Shown: one piece after another, positions 4,991 to 5,330 of the stretch | How the letters are laid out: each line of letters starts with the position of its first letter | Position numbering within the stretch: position 1 is the stretch's first letter | Assembly (NCBI GenBank): GCA_028683995.1 | Contig: JAQUGU010000125.1 | Location: 1-5,330, forward strand | Reading direction: 5' to 3' | Length of the DNA: 5,330 nucleotides | From: Syntrophomonadaceae bacterium | GTDB taxonomy: Bacteria; Bacillota; Syntrophomonadia; Syntrophomonadales; Syntrophomonadaceae | Notes under the pieces: generated by a model | The model's database searches: none | What the model was told of the DNA's origin: nothing | What the model saw: the letters and a program-made list of their open reading frames with translations, nothing else | Translations under genes and position numbers: made by a program

Positions 4991-5330
4991 ATTCTTCATC
5001 CTGCTGAACCAACCTGATAAATATATTTTCCAGAGAGGCATCCTGCATTTGGGTGATCTCCCTTAACTCATCCAGAGTCCCTTCAAAAATCAAGGACCCT
5101 CCCGCCAGGATTCCCACCCGGTCGCAGAGCTTTTCCGCCATTTCTAGTATGTGAGTTGAAAAAATGATCGTCTTCCCCTGATCGGTTAATTCGTGCAGTA
5201 TCTTTTTGACCTGGATGATGCCGGTGGGGTCCAAACCATTGGTGGGCTCATCAAGCAGTATGATGGTGCTCCCTTTGATTAAAGTACCAATTAGTGAGAT
5301 TTTGCGTTTCATACCTTGTGAATACGAGCC
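4983..5330 (-). CDS. ABC transporter ATP-binding protein, C-terminal 115 residues (5' part outside window)
   Basis: This is the ATPase subunit energising the permease encoded next to it, on the cytoplasmic face of the membrane. The gene enters from the right edge already inside the ABC signature SYSQGMKRK. The Walker B motif IILLDEPTNGLDP follows (fragment residues 23-35; E28 is the catalytic glutamate), then the H-loop FSTH (57-60) and the usual tail VGILAGGSLIFEGTLDEL (72-89). The ending SLENIFIRLVQQDEEYD matches the SLEDVFL-type ending of drug or antibiotic exporter ATPases of the CcmA/YhaQ-like group. Walker A and the Q-loop lie outside the window. All visible catalytic residues are intact. 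The stop TGA overlaps the permease start by 8 nt, indicating one operon with translational coupling. Confidence 0.96.
   Translation of the reverse strand, partial: GSYSQGMKRKISLIGTLIKGSTIILLDEPTNGLDPTGIIQVKKILHELTDQGKTIIFSTHILEMAEKLCDRVGILAGGSLIFEGTLDELREITQMQDASLENIFIRLVQQDEEYD

Noticed and set aside
4991..5041. Upstream ATG (5041) as permease start
   Set aside because: It would overlap the ATPase gene by 59 nt and has no well spaced ribosome binding site; ATG 4990 has AGGA 8 nt upstream and a short overlap.

Overview
The window looks like accessory chromosomal DNA from a Firmicutes/Clostridia-type anaerobe, possibly of the Syntrophomonadales or Peptococcales kind. This is inferred from three signs. 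The Hsp70 nucleotide-binding domain has the short Gram-positive form of lobe IB, without the insertion seen in proteobacterial DnaK. Strong Shine-Dalgarno sequences (AGGAGG) are common. Two genes appear to use TTG starts. No taxonomic marker is present, so the assignment is tentative.

Layout. Positions 1-1869 hold a minus-strand chaperone pair: a divergent GrpE-like nucleotide exchange factor, followed with an ATGA stop/start overlap by an Hsp70 (DnaK-like) gene that runs off the left edge after its ATPase domain. An AT-rich divergent intergenic region follows (about 1870-2151). It contains two TATAAT hexamers facing right and a set of overlapping inverted repeats that could form alternative hairpins in a minus-strand transcript. 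Positions 2152-2745 encode a solitary Uma2/DUF820-family PD-(D/E)XK nuclease-like protein on the plus strand. Convergent to it is a GbsR/MarR-type regulator (2781-3296, minus). Upstream of the regulator, on the same strand, come an in-frame 59-codon remnant of an HlyD/MacA-like membrane fusion protein (3326-3505), a 12-helix ABC-2-type exporter permease (3506-4990), and the 3' part of its ATPase gene (4983-5330), which runs off the right edge.

How the genes work together. The GrpE-like and Hsp70 proteins very probably form a dedicated chaperone/exchange-factor couple; no J-protein is visible in the window. The ATPase and permease overlap by 8 nt and form one exporter. The membrane-fusion-protein tail between the permease and the regulator suggests that the locus once carried a periplasmic/extracellular adaptor gene, most of which has been lost, with the GbsR-like regulator as the next gene of that operon. 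An imperfect palindrome just upstream of the regulator's ribosome binding site is a candidate autoregulatory operator. The Uma2 gene has no visible functional link to its neighbours.

No rRNA, tRNA, CRISPR array, transposase or convincing rho-independent terminator was seen. The most interesting leads are the dedicated GrpE-like/Hsp70 pair, the decayed adaptor gene, and the structured divergent intergenic region.
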